This document shows positions 45,304-57,187 of a stretch of DNA of 64,000 nucleotides, piece after piece. The notes beneath the pieces are model-generated. The model saw nothing but the letters and a program-made list of their open reading frames with translations, had not been told where the DNA came from and made no database searches. Each line of letters begins with the position of its first letter. The stretch's first letter is position 1. The position numbers and the translations under genes are program-made. Source of the DNA: Owenia fusiformis (lineage: Eukaryota; Annelida; Polychaeta; Sabellida; Oweniidae); assembly GCA_903813345.2 (NCBI GenBank), contig CAIIXF020000002.1, positions 4,380,001 through 4,444,000 on the forward strand, read 5' to 3'.

Positions 45304-45360
45304 CACTCGACTACACTTTGGTTTTTGGCCCTTCCTTATCCTTTCGGATTCCAGATAGGA

Positions 45361-46866
45361 TTATTCCTTAAGGGCTACTTCAATGGCCTGGTCCAAGGTA
45401 TCACAATCCTTGGCATGTATCGCCCTCCGTATATCCTCCTCTAAAATGGATTGCTCAAAACTTCTTCTGGCAAGACGATCCTGAGCAGTATGACTCATCT
45501 CTGGATAAGCCAGTGCAGTGAGCCTCCTTATGTCCTGGCCAAGAGTTTGCAGAGTTTCCTTAGGCTTACGAATCCTGCTGACTAACTCTGCCTCATAAAC
45601 TTCGGCCTTGCCACCTGGACCAAATCTCTTTTCAAGTGCCAAGAGGAGTTGGTCATAAGTATAGTTCTGTCCCATTTCTAGAACCATTTCTTGTGCTTGG
45701 CCTCTCAGGCTCGTGGCTAAAAAATTCCTTTTGTCTGCTTCCGACCAATGGTTTAAATCTCCACAGATATCAAAATAAACCCTATAATCCTGCCAAGGGG
45801 TGGTGCCATCATAAGTATCAGGTTTAACCCGATTTTTGAACTTCTCTTTGTTTTCTGAGGACAGTCTTTCACAGAGACTGTTACACATTTTAACCAACTC
45901 GACAGATAATTCAGTTTCATGGTGGCTATCACTTTCTGGCAATCTGGAGCGTCTTTGTTCCTCTGGTAAATACCCATTTTCAGGAGGATTATCCTGGTGG
46001 TCCTGTAATTTGTTAACACTCTGCTCTCTTGTGATCCAGCCACTAGGTGGTGTCTTATCTGAGCAATCTTTGACAGGATCTACTGTTCGATCTCCTGGCT
46101 GCCTTGAAACTTTTCTCGATTGATCTGTTTGGGGTTTAACATCTACTTCTGATTTGTTGACTATCAAACTGTCATGTAATTCCTCTATAATCGAGTCAAC
46201 AATAGTCTTCTGTAAACCCTCCATTTGGTTCCTTATTTCTCGTGTCTTCATCTCCTGATGGTTCAAGTTTTCCCTGAACTGCTCTGCAACTTTATTTATG
46301 GTCCCCATCATCATCTGTTGTAACTCCCTTTGTCCCCGTATCATACTCTGTTGAGTCTCCACCACTTGGGCCATACTTCTCTGCTGAGCTTCAGCCAACT
46401 TCTGTATTTGGCTCTGTTGGCCCACAATAGTCTCATTCAAAATGGACATCTTCTCCTCAACATTCTCCTCTACCATACTCAAATCTCGTCTCAGGGTATC
46501 CTCTACTTTCTTTAGACTTACTGAGGGTCTGTCATTAGTCGAGGTAAGGGGAAATCTCTGCCTTCTTGGAGGGTCTCCTTCATCACTACTGATGAAAGTG
46601 TTATCCAACACTTTTCCACTCCAATATCCAGTACTCCAAAGGCTTGGCAAATCCTTTTCTCTTGTGCCTGATTTTAATGTCTTAAATCGGGATCCAGGAG
46701 ACGCTGTACATGCAATATTCTTTCTCGGTACCGGCAAAGTATCATCACCCGCTCTTGGGTTGTTTATCTCCATTTTATCAGTCTTCAGAAAAACTGTTTT
46801 CTCTAGCTCACTATCTTCCCTACGTTCCATTGACACTCGAGATGGAAGATCTGTCATTTGTTCCAT
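45361..46866 (-). CDS. LTR element Gag (matrix-capsid)
   Basis: 501 residues from the ATG at 46866, 55 nt after the LTR. Residues ~118-220 form a long coiled coil rich in Gln and Glu. The C-terminal ~150 residues are a Ty3/gypsy-type retrotransposon gag domain: YDGTTPWQDYRVYFD, NFLATSLRGQAQEM, YDQLLLALEKRFGP, LGQDIRRLTALAYPEM and LDQAIEVALKE. It assembles the particle that packages element RNA. The frame also opens upstream into the LTR without an ATG. It ends at an in-frame TAA just before the nucleocapsid-protease region. Confidence 0.85.
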   Translation of the reverse strand: MEQMTDLPSRVSMERREDSELEKTVFLKTDKMEINNPRAGDDTLPVPRKNIACTASPGSRFKTLKSGTREKDLPSLWSTGYWSGKVLDNTFISSDEGDPPRRQRFPLTSTNDRPSVSLKKVEDTLRRDLSMVEENVEEKMSILNETIVGQQSQIQKLAEAQQRSMAQVVETQQSMIRGQRELQQMMMGTINKVAEQFRENLNHQEMKTREIRNQMEGLQKTIVDSIIEELHDSLIVNKSEVDVKPQTDQSRKVSRQPGDRTVDPVKDCSDKTPPSGWITREQSVNKLQDHQDNPPENGYLPEEQRRSRLPESDSHHETELSVELVKMCNSLCERLSSENKEKFKNRVKPDTYDGTTPWQDYRVYFDICGDLNHWSEADKRNFLATSLRGQAQEMVLEMGQNYTYDQLLLALEKRFGPGGKAEVYEAELVSRIRKPKETLQTLGQDIRRLTALAYPEMSHTAQDRLARRSFEQSILEEDIRRAIHAKDCDTLDQAIEVALKE

Positions 46867-46902
46867 ATTGTTATGTTGTATCACAAAGTCTGCAATCACA
46901 AT

Positions 46903-46920
46903 ATCCCACCGCTGCCACCA
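46903..46920 (-). other. Primer binding site, tRNA-Leu type
   Basis: One base after the 5' LTR, the minus strand reads TGGTGGCAGCGGTGGGAT. This is the complement of ATCCCACCGCTGCCA plus CCA, the 3' end of animal tRNA-Leu(AAG). Eighteen matched bases make this a convincing primer site. Confidence 0.8.
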
Positions 46921-47157
46921 GTGTAACAAACTAGCCGATTTGTGGTAGTGTGAGGGCTAGGTTACTTTGGGATTTCCTGGTACACGTTAAATGTACTTGT
47001 GTTTTACAGCAATTACAACACGACAAACAATATAGATTTATTTCACATATATTATAACATTAATTATACACAAATAAATTCAGAATGTCCAAATAAACTT
47101 GTTGTTGTTAATTATATACGTCCACTCTCTGGTACAATAATAGTTCAAAGTAGAATT

Positions 47158-47361
47158 CTATTCAAAGTTCACAGTGGCCAAACTGAATCCCAATGATGAC
47201 TGCAATGCTGGCCTAGGTGCAAGGGTTACTTGAGGTTCCTGGTTAGTAGAGTCCCCTTCAGTCCTCATACACACACGGATGCATATAATCGCGATCAAAC
47301 AGGTCACTATGAATAAAACACTGACTAGGACCAAGGCGAAGAAAGGAACATCCAATTCCAT
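47158..47361 (-). CDS. Small membrane protein ORF in 5' LTR
   Basis: Same sequence as the 40629-40832 ORF. Here it would be in the RNA leader upstream of gag, so if translated it would be an upstream ORF of the gag message. Confidence 0.4.
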   Translation of the reverse strand: MELDVPFFALVLVSVLFIVTCLIAIICIRVCMRTEGDSTNQEPQVTLAPRPALQSSLGFSLATVNFE

Positions 47362-47455
47362 GAATTAGGTTTATGAAGGCTGGACACCACTTCTTTAAGC
47401 TCTATGCTGGGGATAGCTTCACCCTCTTGAAGTGCTGTCCAGTCCTGTAGATTCC

Positions 47456-49870
47456 CACGCAGCAAATCGACTAAGTTCTTCAGATAGCAGAAAACTTCTA
47501 AGTTTTGTAGATCCAAAATATCAGCTAAGTCTTGCAGTTAGAAAAAACGACTAAGTTTTGTAGTTCCAAAAATTCCTCTAATAAGCCAATATATTCATCC
47601 AGGTTGTCACATCAATGGCTTATAATCATCAATGGCTACTTCATCAGGCTAAGAGAAGTCAATAGTCAATAGTCAATGGTCAGTCATCCCATGTAGCAGA
47701 TCGACTATGTTCTTCAGATAGCAGAAAACTTCTAAGTTTTGTAGATCCAAAATATCAGCTAAGTTTTGCAGTTAGCAAAAACGACTAAGTTTTGTAGTTC
47801 CAAAAATTCCACTAATAAGCCAATAAATTCATCCAGGTTGTCACATCAATGGCTTATAATCATCAATGGCTACTTCATCAGGCTAAGAGAAGTCAATAGT
47901 CAATAGTCAATGGTCAGTCATCCCATGTAGCAGATCGACTATGTTCTTCAGATAGCAGAAAACTTCTAAGTTTTGTAGATCCAAAATATCAGCTAAGTTT
48001 TGCAGTTAGCAAAAACGACTAAGTTTTGTAGTTTTAAAAATTCCACTAATAAGCCAATAAATTCATCCAGGTTGTCACATCAATGGCTTATAATCATCAA
48101 TGGCTACTTCATCAGGCCAAGAGAAGTCAATAGTCAATAGTCAATGGTCAGTCATCCCATGTAGCAGATCGACTATGTTCTTCAGATAGCAGAAAACTTC
48201 TAAGTTTTGTAGATCCAAAATATCAGCTAAGTTTTGCAGTTAGCAAAAACGACTAAGTTTTGTAGTTCCAAAAATTCCTCTAATAAGCCAATGCATTCAT
48301 CCAGGTTGTCACATCAATGGCTTATAATCATCAATGGCTACTTCATCAGGCTAAGAGAAGTCAATAGTCAATAGTCAATGGTCAGTCATCCCATGTAGCA
48401 GATCGACTATGTTCTTCAGATAGCAGAAAACTTCTAACTTTTGTAGATCCAAAATATCAGCTAAGTTTTGCAGTTAGCAAAAACGACTAAGTTTTGTAGT
48501 TCCAAAAATTCCTCTAATAAGCCAATATATTCATCCAGGTTGTCACATCAATGGCTTATAATCATCAATGGCTACTTCATCAGGCTAAGAGAAGTCAATA
48601 GTCAATAGTCAATGGTCAGTCATCCCATGTAGCAGATCGACTATGTTCTTCAGATAGCAGAAAACTTCTAAGTTTTGTAGACCCAAAATATCAGCTAAGT
48701 TTTTCAGTTAGCAAAAACGACTAAGTTTTGTAGTTCCAAAAATTCCTCTAATAAGCCAATAAATTCATCCAGGTTTTCACATCAATGGCTTATAATCATC
48801 AGTTGCTACTTCATCAGGCTAAGTGAAGTCAATTGTCAATAGTCAATGGTCAGTCATCCCATGTAGCAGATCGACTATGTTCTTCAGATAGCAGAAAACT
48901 TCTAAGTTTTGTAGATCCAAAATATCAGCTAAGTTTTGCAGATAGCAAAAACGACTAAGTTTTGTAGTTCCAAAAATTCCTCTAATAAGCCAATAAATTC
49001 ATCCAGATTTTCACATCAATGGCTTATAATCATCAGTTGCTACTTCATCAAGCTAAGAAAAGTCAATAGTCAATAGTCAATAGTCAGTCATCCCATGTAG
49101 CAGATCGACTAAGTTTTGTAGTTCCAAAAATTCCTCTAATAAGCCAATAAATTCATCCAGATTTTCACATCAATGGCTTATAATCATCAGTTGCTACTTC
49201 ATCAAGCTAAGAAAAGTCAATAGTCAATAGTCAATAGTCAGTCATCCCATGTAGCAGATCGACTATGTTCTTCAGATAGCAGAAAAACAACTAAGTTTTG
49301 CAGATAGCAAAAATGACAAAGTTTTATAGTTCCAGAAAACTGCCTAAGTTTTGTAGTTCCAAAAATCCCGTAAATCAGAGCCACATAGTCCCGTTCGTCA
49401 AAAGTCAATGTGCTATCTGCTCCAACATCAGTGGCTTATAATCATCTAGGACTATCGGGCTAATAGTCAGCGAAAAACTTCCTAAGTTTTGTAGTTCCAG
49501 AAAACTTCCTAAGTTTTGTAGTTCCAATTGCTTCCCTCAATAAGCCAGTTTATTCATCTAGATTCCAACATCAGTGGCTTATAATCATCTAGGACTATCG
49601 GGCTAATAGTCAGCGAAAAACTTCCTAAGTTTTGTAGTTCCAATTGCTTCCCTCAATAAGCCAGTTTATTCATCTAGATTCCAACATCAGTGGCTTATAA
49701 TCATCTATGGTTACTACATCAGGCTAATGAAGTTCAATAGGCAAGTCAATCATCCATGCCATGAATTGATTAAGTTCTTCAGTTAGCAGAAACTTCCTAA
49801 GTTTTGTAGTTCCACGAATCATCTAAGTTTTGCAGTTAGCAAAAACGACAAAGTTTTGTAGTTCCAAAAC
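47456..49870. repeat. 234-bp satellite in 5' LTR
   Basis: The same array as in the 3' LTR, with the same unit number and order, as expected for LTRs copied from one RNA template. Confidence 0.92.
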
Positions 49871-49947
49871 TCCCGAATATCAGAGCCACATAGTCCCGTT
49901 CGTCAAAAGTCAGTGTGTCAGAAGCCCCCGAGTCACGTCCGCCACTG

Positions 49948-49955
49948 TATTTATA
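49948..49955 (-). promoter_or_regulatory. 5' LTR TATA box
   Basis: TATAAATA on the minus strand, at the same LTR position as 43419-43426. This is the copy that would initiate the genomic RNA. Confidence 0.6.
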
Positions 49956-50536
49956 CCCCAACATGTATGTAACATGTGTTTTGCACACGAAACTATCTGC
50001 CTAACCAATCATAGCTCACGAGCGGCTGATGCAATACCTGGCCAGTCACTGGAATCCCAGGCAGGATATCACTAGTGCATAATTAATTAATATGATGCAA
50101 TGATGACATAACTTTTGCAGAAAATTAGCTTCACCTAACAATCACGATCTCTGTTTTTTAACACAGAACAAACATATATCTTGTAATTAACTAGCTAGAT
50201 TAAGATATAAACTAGATAAATATAACAAAAATCAATCATCATTGGCTCTAATTATGGCGAAATTGCAAGGAAAAACGAGTTATTGAATGTAGGTCAACAG
50301 AGCTCTCTAATAGGAGGTGAGAAAATGCACACGAACGAAAGCAAAATAAATCTCCAAGAAAAGAGTAGTTTACACTATTCCCAGTACACCTAAAGTGTTC
50401 TATTCATAAATATAACTATATAAGCTGTCAACTGTGACTGGGAAACACTTTCCTACTGTCAAACCTGTCTAAAGTGTAAAACGGTACTGGACTCCAAAAA
50501 TAAAATTTTGAAAAATGAAAAATTCGTTACAATATC

Positions 50537-50646
50537 TTATGCCTTGGTCACACTTGCTCGATTTTCACTACGGCACAATATTGAGCAAAATTCTCAATCG
50601 GCCGGGTGCCCGCTGATGGATCGGAGCAAATGTGACCCAGGCATAA
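50537..50646. mobile_element. 110-bp hairpin MITE
   Basis: TTATGCCTTGGTCACACTTG pairs with CAAATGTGACCCAGGCATAA across ~60 bp. It sits immediately beside the LTR element's target site. Confidence 0.7.
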
Positions 50647-50924
50647 CATGGCTCGATTAACACTATTGTAATAGATGCTTCACTCATTGTCAGCAGAGAC
50701 ATATAAAACATTTATATGTGCTTCACCCCATTAGTCAGAAACCCATGCCTCTCTATCGTTTCAAAAAATTTACCCAACGTGTTCGTCTCTGTTAATTTAT
50801 GGCATCCTTACTTTTTTGAAAGGTAACACTTTGAGGTTCAATTTTCTGCCGGATGCCCTTGCAAACTCTCATTGGTTGCTCTGTATTGTAGCATTCCGTT
50901 ACCATGGTTACGCATCTATAGACA

Positions 50925-51805
50925 TCTTACCTTGGAATCTTAAATCATTTGTAGCTTTGTCATTATTTTGTCTATAGAAATGATATTAGTATCAAATTAA
51001 ACCTAAAACAATTTCCCATATAATTACAATATTCAATTATGCAAATTAGCTCATTTGCATAAATTGTGACGTCATAAATCCATTTTTGGTTCAGAATTTT
51101 CAAGTATAGCAATGTATCTTTAAGAACTGAAGCCGTACGGTAGAATTTCTTCAAGGTTATGACTTTTATTCTATGAGCAATAGGTTTAAGCAACATAAAA
51201 GTGAAAACAGATTTAAAATTGGATCAAAACTAACAAAGTTATTAAGCTTTCTAGGCAGCTACCATGAATGTATCATTTAACAATTAACTTTAAACATCTT
51301 ACATCTTAGAATTGAAATGTGTGTAGCTTTGTCGTTATTTGGTCTATAGAGGAGATCTTGGTATCAAATTGATCCGAATTGAATAACCGGTATGGTAACG
51401 ATATTCAATTATGCAAATTAGCTAATTTGCATAAATCATGATGTCATCAATCTATTTTTGGTTCAGAACTTCCAAGTGTAGCAACATATTTATTAGATCC
51501 GAGGTTGTATGGCGTAGTTTCTGCATAGTTTGTCATTTATTCTATGAGTGGAAGAGGTATGAGCAACATAAAAAATGATTCAAAATTGAATTAGTATTAG
51601 CAAAGTAATTCAGCATTTGAGACAGCTACTATGAACGTTACTATTTGACAATCATAAATAAAACACTAAAATAACAAAAATGAAACAAAGCTGATTCAAG
51701 CTTATTGAGAGAAAAATATATATTTCCATGTCACTGAATTAATTGGTCTATAGAAATGATACAGGTATTTGTAATTTTGACTATCATTGACAGGGGTCAG
51801 AACAG
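50925..51805. repeat. Left arm of a 5.4-kb inverted repeat
   Basis: Two tandem ~365-bp units. Each has GTAGCTTTGTCRTTATTT, a palindrome ATGCAAATTAGCTAATTTGC (first unit CTCATT), and a TGACGTCA-like or TGATGTCA site. It pairs with 55490-56380 in opposite orientation. Confidence 0.75.
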
Positions 51806-52518
51806 TTTTTTTTTATTCATAGGCGTCAATCTATTTAAAAAGGCGAAACATCATGGTCAAACATAAATATTTGTGCTGCGATTCAAGCAGTGAACATCTA
51901 CATGCATTTTTAACTGATTTACTTCATAGGCGTCAATCTATTTAAACATCATGAAAGGTCAAACATTAATATTTGTGCTTGGTTTCAAGCAGTGAACATC
52001 TATATGACCTGTTTATACAAATTGATGACGTTATATCACAAAATGTATGTCATTGCTGTTTTTTATGTCACCATCAAAAGTGGTAACATATTATTATGGT
52101 CTCCATTTATTGAGATGGTGTTTGGCATCTGGTGTCTGGCCTTGGGTATCTGTAACAAATGGTAGGTGGTGATATTTTGCATGTTTATGCCTTGTTTAAA
52201 TCATTTACAAAATGTTATAAAAAATATCAAAATAATATATTTTTTAAAAACCTCATTTAAAAAACAGCAAGAACATTCATTTTGTGATGATAACGTGTTT
52301 TCATTTATTGTACAGGTCGTTTAGACCCCCACTGCTTGATTTATTGAAAAAAGATTGACTTTTTGCATGCTGGTGACGTTGCGCCATTCTTACACCTAAA
52401 AACTGATTTTACCATACAATATGCTTATTTGTTGAATTTTCTAGCAGAAATCGGCTCCCCTTCATTCATTTTGTCAGATTATTGGCAGTGACATTAAAAA
52501 TACAATTTTTCTTATTTA

Positions 52519-53477
52519 GGGTGTTTCAAAAAATGTACCCAAAATATATCAACAGCAAAGATAAATCAATCAATATTTTCAGATATTTTTTGCATGGTAA
52601 TTTAGGAAAAGCATGTAAGTTTTCTCTCCAAATCTAAATTTTTAGTTCAGTCTTGCCTTTTTGATGCTTTAACCCTTTTTATTCCATGTGTTTAATTTAA
52701 CCTCCTTACATTTCGATGAAAGACTGCATCCTTACTGCTACATTGTCTATCGTATATGATAATGTTTCTGGTGGAATGTTTTGAATTTCCTTTTACATGT
52801 TGATCTAAAGTTGTTCTATGTCTCTTGGCTTGGGATAAGCATAAACATGGTTATTGAAGTCACCCCAGAGAAAATGTTTGGGGTGTCAAATCTGTTGAAT
52901 AGAGAGGCCCTCACAATGTCTTTACACAGAGAGAAGAAACTGCTTTCATGGGAATTTTTGTGTGGTCCTTGATGTACAGGGAGGTACTCAAACTGTCTGG
53001 AACCACAGTGTTCTCATTTGTATATCATTCAGTCTCCGTAACTCTGGCAGATGGAACTCCATTATCAATTAACCGCAAAATCATTTGACGATAATTAACC
53101 TGGTTCTCTGTGATTGTTCTGCCATCTTCAACCTTGGAACTTCTTTCTCTGGGGTTATTTGAAGGAGCATGTTAAGCTAACCCCAAGCCAAAAGACCTGG
53201 AACAACATAAGGCCAACACCCAAAGAGAAAATCAAAACATTCCACTTGAAACATTATCAAATGTAATGAACGATCTAGCAAAAGGATACAGGCTGTCATC
53301 GAAATATGAAATAAAAAGTAAGGGGTTAAATCATCAAAAAGGCAAGACTGAACTAAAAACTTTGTATTGGGGAGGAAACTTACATGCTTCAGCAACATGA
53401 CCATGCAAAAATATCTGAAAATATTGATTGGTTTATCTGTGCCATTAATATTCTTTTGGGTACATTTTTGAGACACC
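52519..53477. mobile_element. Mariner-type relic with TA duplication
   Basis: The ends GGGTGTTTCAAAAAATGTAC and its imperfect reverse complement are flanked by TA (52517-52518, 53478-53479). The arms pair for ~200 bp. Plus strand near 53140-53200 reads FFLWGYLKEHVKLTP, a mariner transposase C-terminal signature, in a broken frame. The element lies between the arms of the 50.9-56.4 kb inverted repeat. Confidence 0.7.
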
Positions 53478-53479
53478 TA

Positions 53480-55489
53480 GTATTATTTATCATACCAAGC
53501 TATTATAGTTCATAGATAGTATTGCATTTTTATATTAAGTGTTAATGAAGCGTAGAAATGGATAGTGAGGACTTGTGTGAACCCTAGTGAACCCAAGAGT
53601 TCCTACATCCAAGTGTCACTGATTTCCATGTGACTAACATCACCTTAATAGTGTAACTTTGAACAAATTAACGATTTATCACCATGTCATCCATGTGACA
53701 TTGATATCCGCGTTAACATCACCTATATGGCATTCATTCATGCTATAATCTTCATGTACCATTATCCATGTCCGGAACCTATTTGGCAGTGGTTGAGTTT
53801 TTCTTTTGTATCTATTTCAGTGGTGACTTTCATGACAGGGATGCTTTTTATTCTTAATGTTTCCATCATCTTTGTCACATCTCCATGCTCACCTCACCAG
53901 TGTGATTTGACTCTCGAATATCATCTGTATGACATTAATCACCTTGTTTTTGATATAATCTGTTACATTGATTAGATCTTCAGAAACCCTTGTCTGAAAA
54001 TAATTTAAATCCACGCAATGAAATAATATCTCCCTAAACTACATACTGTATGCTATTTTCATGCCCTATTAAAGCTTCTACACTATAAAAAGTATATTAA
54101 AATAGTTTAGATTCAACCTCTGTCAATCATGCTACATGATTAACTCCTTTATTTTGCACCAAAATCTCCTGTTGTTACTGTTCTCAGTTTTGAATGGTAT
54201 CCATACTGTATGGGAGTATACCTGAAATCCATCCATTTGAGACTCATATTTTTTCATAGATTTTTACATATTTCATATTTTGGAAACCTTTTAAAACAAG
54301 ATGTAGGAAACCTATATATCGATATAGGAAGGGTTAGTTAAAGAGGCTCTATGCCAATAGGATAACACAATCAAGACCCCTCTGGACTTTTTTGCATATT
54401 GAGTTTCACCACATATATACCCATCTACTTACCAAAGAAGAAGTCCCAAATCCCCCTCTTTCAGTGTTAATTTTGCGATTGTGCTGGCTGATCTAATTAT
54501 TTTCGAAGAAATTAATTCAATCTGAAGTTTGAATATACCAGGAAAGTCATCCTGTTATCTAATTGGTCGTTGAATCTATTTATCATAAACCTGATTGCCT
54601 GCCTGGTTCAAGGCGTTTGTGTGACTCAATGGGGATTCCCCTCGCTAGCCGAGGAATCGATTGTGTTTAATTCTGGAGTTTGGTTGTTCTGTTGATTATT
54701 TCCGATATTTCGGCAATAATATACCCAAAAGCTATTCTCAAGATATATCCATCGTATGTGAGATATTATATGAGCAATAACAATAGGACACCATTGATTG
54801 TCTGGGGGAGAAACCTATGGCATAATGCATCTTTAAAGTCCTACGAATATCACTTCTTTTAAAGGGCATTTTTTCTTCGTGGCTGTTTCAGCAGACTTTA
54901 ATTTCAGGATTACAAGTACTACTACTGAGCTCTTTGTATGGATTTGGTTATCATTTTTCATTGCATATCAAAGAGGTTATACTATGTAAAATTATATAAA
55001 AACTACTTTTCAATTTGCTTCCCGAAGTACCTGCTTCTTATAGTCCATTTTCAGAAAAGCTATAATAAAAAATCATTCTAAGGTTGAATCACCAAGGATT
55101 TTGAAGGTTACAAAACTCCCCTAAAGAAGTTGTCATATTAGTACCCTGTACCCTACCATCTGCCGGAAAGTATTCACACAGTGGCGTACACTGAGCTACA
55201 AAGCCTAAGTGTGACAGCTCCATCAAAGGAATGCATCCTGGGGGGGGGGGGGGGTGATGTGACTCCCTCAATACTTGACACAACAAAATTTTGTTTTCAG
55301 CTTTTCACATGTTAGAAATCAAATGAAACCAAGAACACTCCTCCATATAAATTTTGTAAATATTAATATGTATACTAGTCAACATATGTCAAAATAGCAT
55401 AATTAAAGCATCACTATGTATTTATATGAATCATTGACAGTGTATGGTAAATTATAAAATTGGATTTTAAAATACAGGATCGAGATCAC
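53480..55489. other. No gene recognised
   Basis: AT-rich sequence. 53540-53970 has loosely repeated CATCACC/ATGTGACA phrases, 54310-54690 is of higher complexity but not recognised, and 55234-55256 has a G run. The open frames at 53727-53975 and 54680-54862 have no recognisable features. Confidence 0.4.
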
Positions 55490-56380
55490 ACGATTTTGAC
55501 CCCTGTGAATGATAGTCAAAATACATGTAACATCTCCACATACTTACATGTTCAGTTCAATGGAATAATATGAACAAGTCATGTACATTTTTACTCAATA
55601 AGATTGAAACAACAATGTTTGTTTCTTTTTTCGTTGTTGTAAAACTTTTTATAATTGTCGTTCCCAGTAGCTGCCCCAAAAGCTGAATAACTGCTAATTC
55701 TGATCCAATTCTGAATCTGTTGTCTCTTGAATGTTGCCTATATATCTTCCACTCATCAAATAAAGGTCAAAACTATGCACACATTCTGTCATACGGCCTC
55801 AGTTCTAATAGGTATGTTGCTAAACTGGGATATTCTGAACAAAATAGATTGATGACGTCACAATTTATGCAAATTAGCTAATTTGCATAATTGAACATTG
55901 TAATCGTACAAGAAATTTAATAAGGTCTAATTCGATACCAATATCATTTCTATAGACCAAATAACGACAAAGCTACAAACATTTTAAACTTCCATAGTAA
56001 GATGTCTGAATATAATTGTCAAATAATGACATTCACAGTAGCTTCCTCGAAAGTTGAATAACTTTAGTAATACTGATCCAATTTTGAATCTGTTTTCACT
56101 TTTATGTTGCTTATACCTTCTTCTTATAGTTTAAAGGACCAAACTTTGCAGAAATTCTGACATTCGGCCTCAATTCTAATAGATATGTTGCTATACTTGA
56201 AAATTCTTAATCAAAAATTGATTGATGACGTCACAATTTATGCAAATGAGCTAATTTGCATAATTGAATATCATTAGTTTATGGGAAATTTAATTAGGTT
56301 TAATTTGATACCAATATCATCTCTATAAACCAAATAATGACAAAGTTACAAATGATCTAAGATTCCAAGGTAAGATATAA
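55490..56380. repeat. Right arm of the 5.4-kb inverted repeat
   Basis: Two tandem units inverted relative to 50925-51805, with TTGATGACGTCACAATTTATG before the ATGCAAATTAGCTAATTTGC palindrome in both (the second has GAGCTAAT). Confidence 0.75.
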
Positions 56381-56395
56381 AAGTAAAATTACAAT

Positions 56396-56615
56396 TTTGT
56401 GTCTCAATGGCATTGTTTCTCAATGGCATTGTGTCTCAATGATATTGTGTCTCAATGGCATTGTTTCTCAATGGCATTGTGTCTCAATGGCATTGTGTCT
56501 CAATGGCATTGTGTCTCAATGGCATTGTTTCTCAATGGCATTGTGTCTCAATGGCATTGTGTCTCAATAGCATTGTTTCTCAATTGCATTGTTTCTCAAT
56601 GGCATTGTTTCTTAT
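56396..56615. repeat. 16-bp minisatellite, ~14 units
   Basis: GTGTCTCAATGGCATT and GTTTCTCAATGGCATT alternate without order. It lies ~300 bp beyond the HERC2 stop codon and may fall in its 3' UTR. Confidence 0.9.
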
Positions 56616-56929
56616 AGAATGTCCGATGATCCAAGCCTAGCAAAGTTTTAATTTTTTCTTAACAATTTGTGAATTAGCAGTATTGTCCATACAATTTTTT
56701 TTACAATTTTTACCAACCAATATAGCCATCAAAGTCATAAGTTGCCCAGTTGTTTTTTCTCTCTATCCACCAAACACTTTGTGTGGCAAATGTGCAAAAT
56801 AAGAATCCATATTACATGTACAATATTAGCCAATTAATATAGCCATCTAACTTCAAAATTAAGGTAAATATGCACAATTATTTTTTTCACTAATAGTCTA
56901 GTCTTATGGCAAATTATTATTTTCCTCAT

Positions 56930-57187
56930 TCACCAAACAATTTCACCGTCAGATTCAATAAAGTCCATATCTGGTTCGGTATCATCAGATGAATCATTCT
57001 CAATCGGTTCCCCACTTAGTGCAATTCTAGCATAGTCATCAGTATCTATGCTCTTGCAGAAGTGAATCGCGTACTTCAGTTTCTCTTTGAGTACAATCTT
57101 GGCGGAGTAACGAGGCATCTTCAACAGGAAGAAACATGTGTAGCTCTCAGGGAGGAAGTGATCTGGTGGATTGTATTTGTCAAGCAC
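56930..57187 (-). CDS. HERC2: HERC2 last coding exon with catalytic cysteine
   Basis: Encodes [20 protein letters not shown]..., with the catalytic Cys codon at 57134-57136. It then covers the HECT C-lobe ([19 protein letters not shown]) and an acidic tail ending EIVW. The stop is TGA at 56930-56932. The acceptor is TTTTTCCAG. The tail is much shorter than in vertebrates, where a longer acidic/serine tail follows. Confidence 0.95.
   Translation of the reverse strand: MLDKYNPPDHFLPESYTCFFLLKMPRYSAKIVLKEKLKYAIHFCKSIDTDDYARIALSGEPIENDSSDDTEPDMDFIESDGEIVW

Larger units (their letters stand above)
40393..50531 (-). mobile_element. Gag-protease-only LTR retroelement with 3610-bp LTRs
   Basis: Two LTRs of exactly 3610 bp start TG and end CA, flanked by a 4-bp ATAT duplication (40389-40392, 50532-50535). 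About six differences by eye separate the LTRs, so the insertion is very young. The 2.9-kb interior encodes gag and a retropepsin on the minus strand, then nothing of pol: no reverse transcriptase, RNase H or integrase. It must borrow those from a relative. The gag type and 4-bp duplication suggest a Ty3/gypsy relative. It resembles the TR-GAG/BARE-2 class of gag-bearing non-autonomous elements, but with unusually large LTRs. Confidence 0.93.
46922..50531 (-). repeat. 5' LTR (3610 bp)
   Basis: Identical in length to the 3' LTR and differing at about six sites by eye, for example G versus A at 40514/47045. It drives the element from the TATA box at 49948-49955. The 234-bp satellite is at 47456-49870 and the 67-aa ORF at 47158-47361. 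Confidence 0.93.

Noticed and set aside
46442-46948. 168-aa plus-strand frame across gag
   Set aside because: Antisense shadow of the gag reading frame.
54560-54690. tRNA-derived SINE head
   Set aside because: GGTTCAAGGC is suggestive, but no convincing A box, B box or cloverleaf could be drawn.
56399-56640. Open frames of repeated MALCLNGIVSQWHC
   Set aside because: 16-bp minisatellite.
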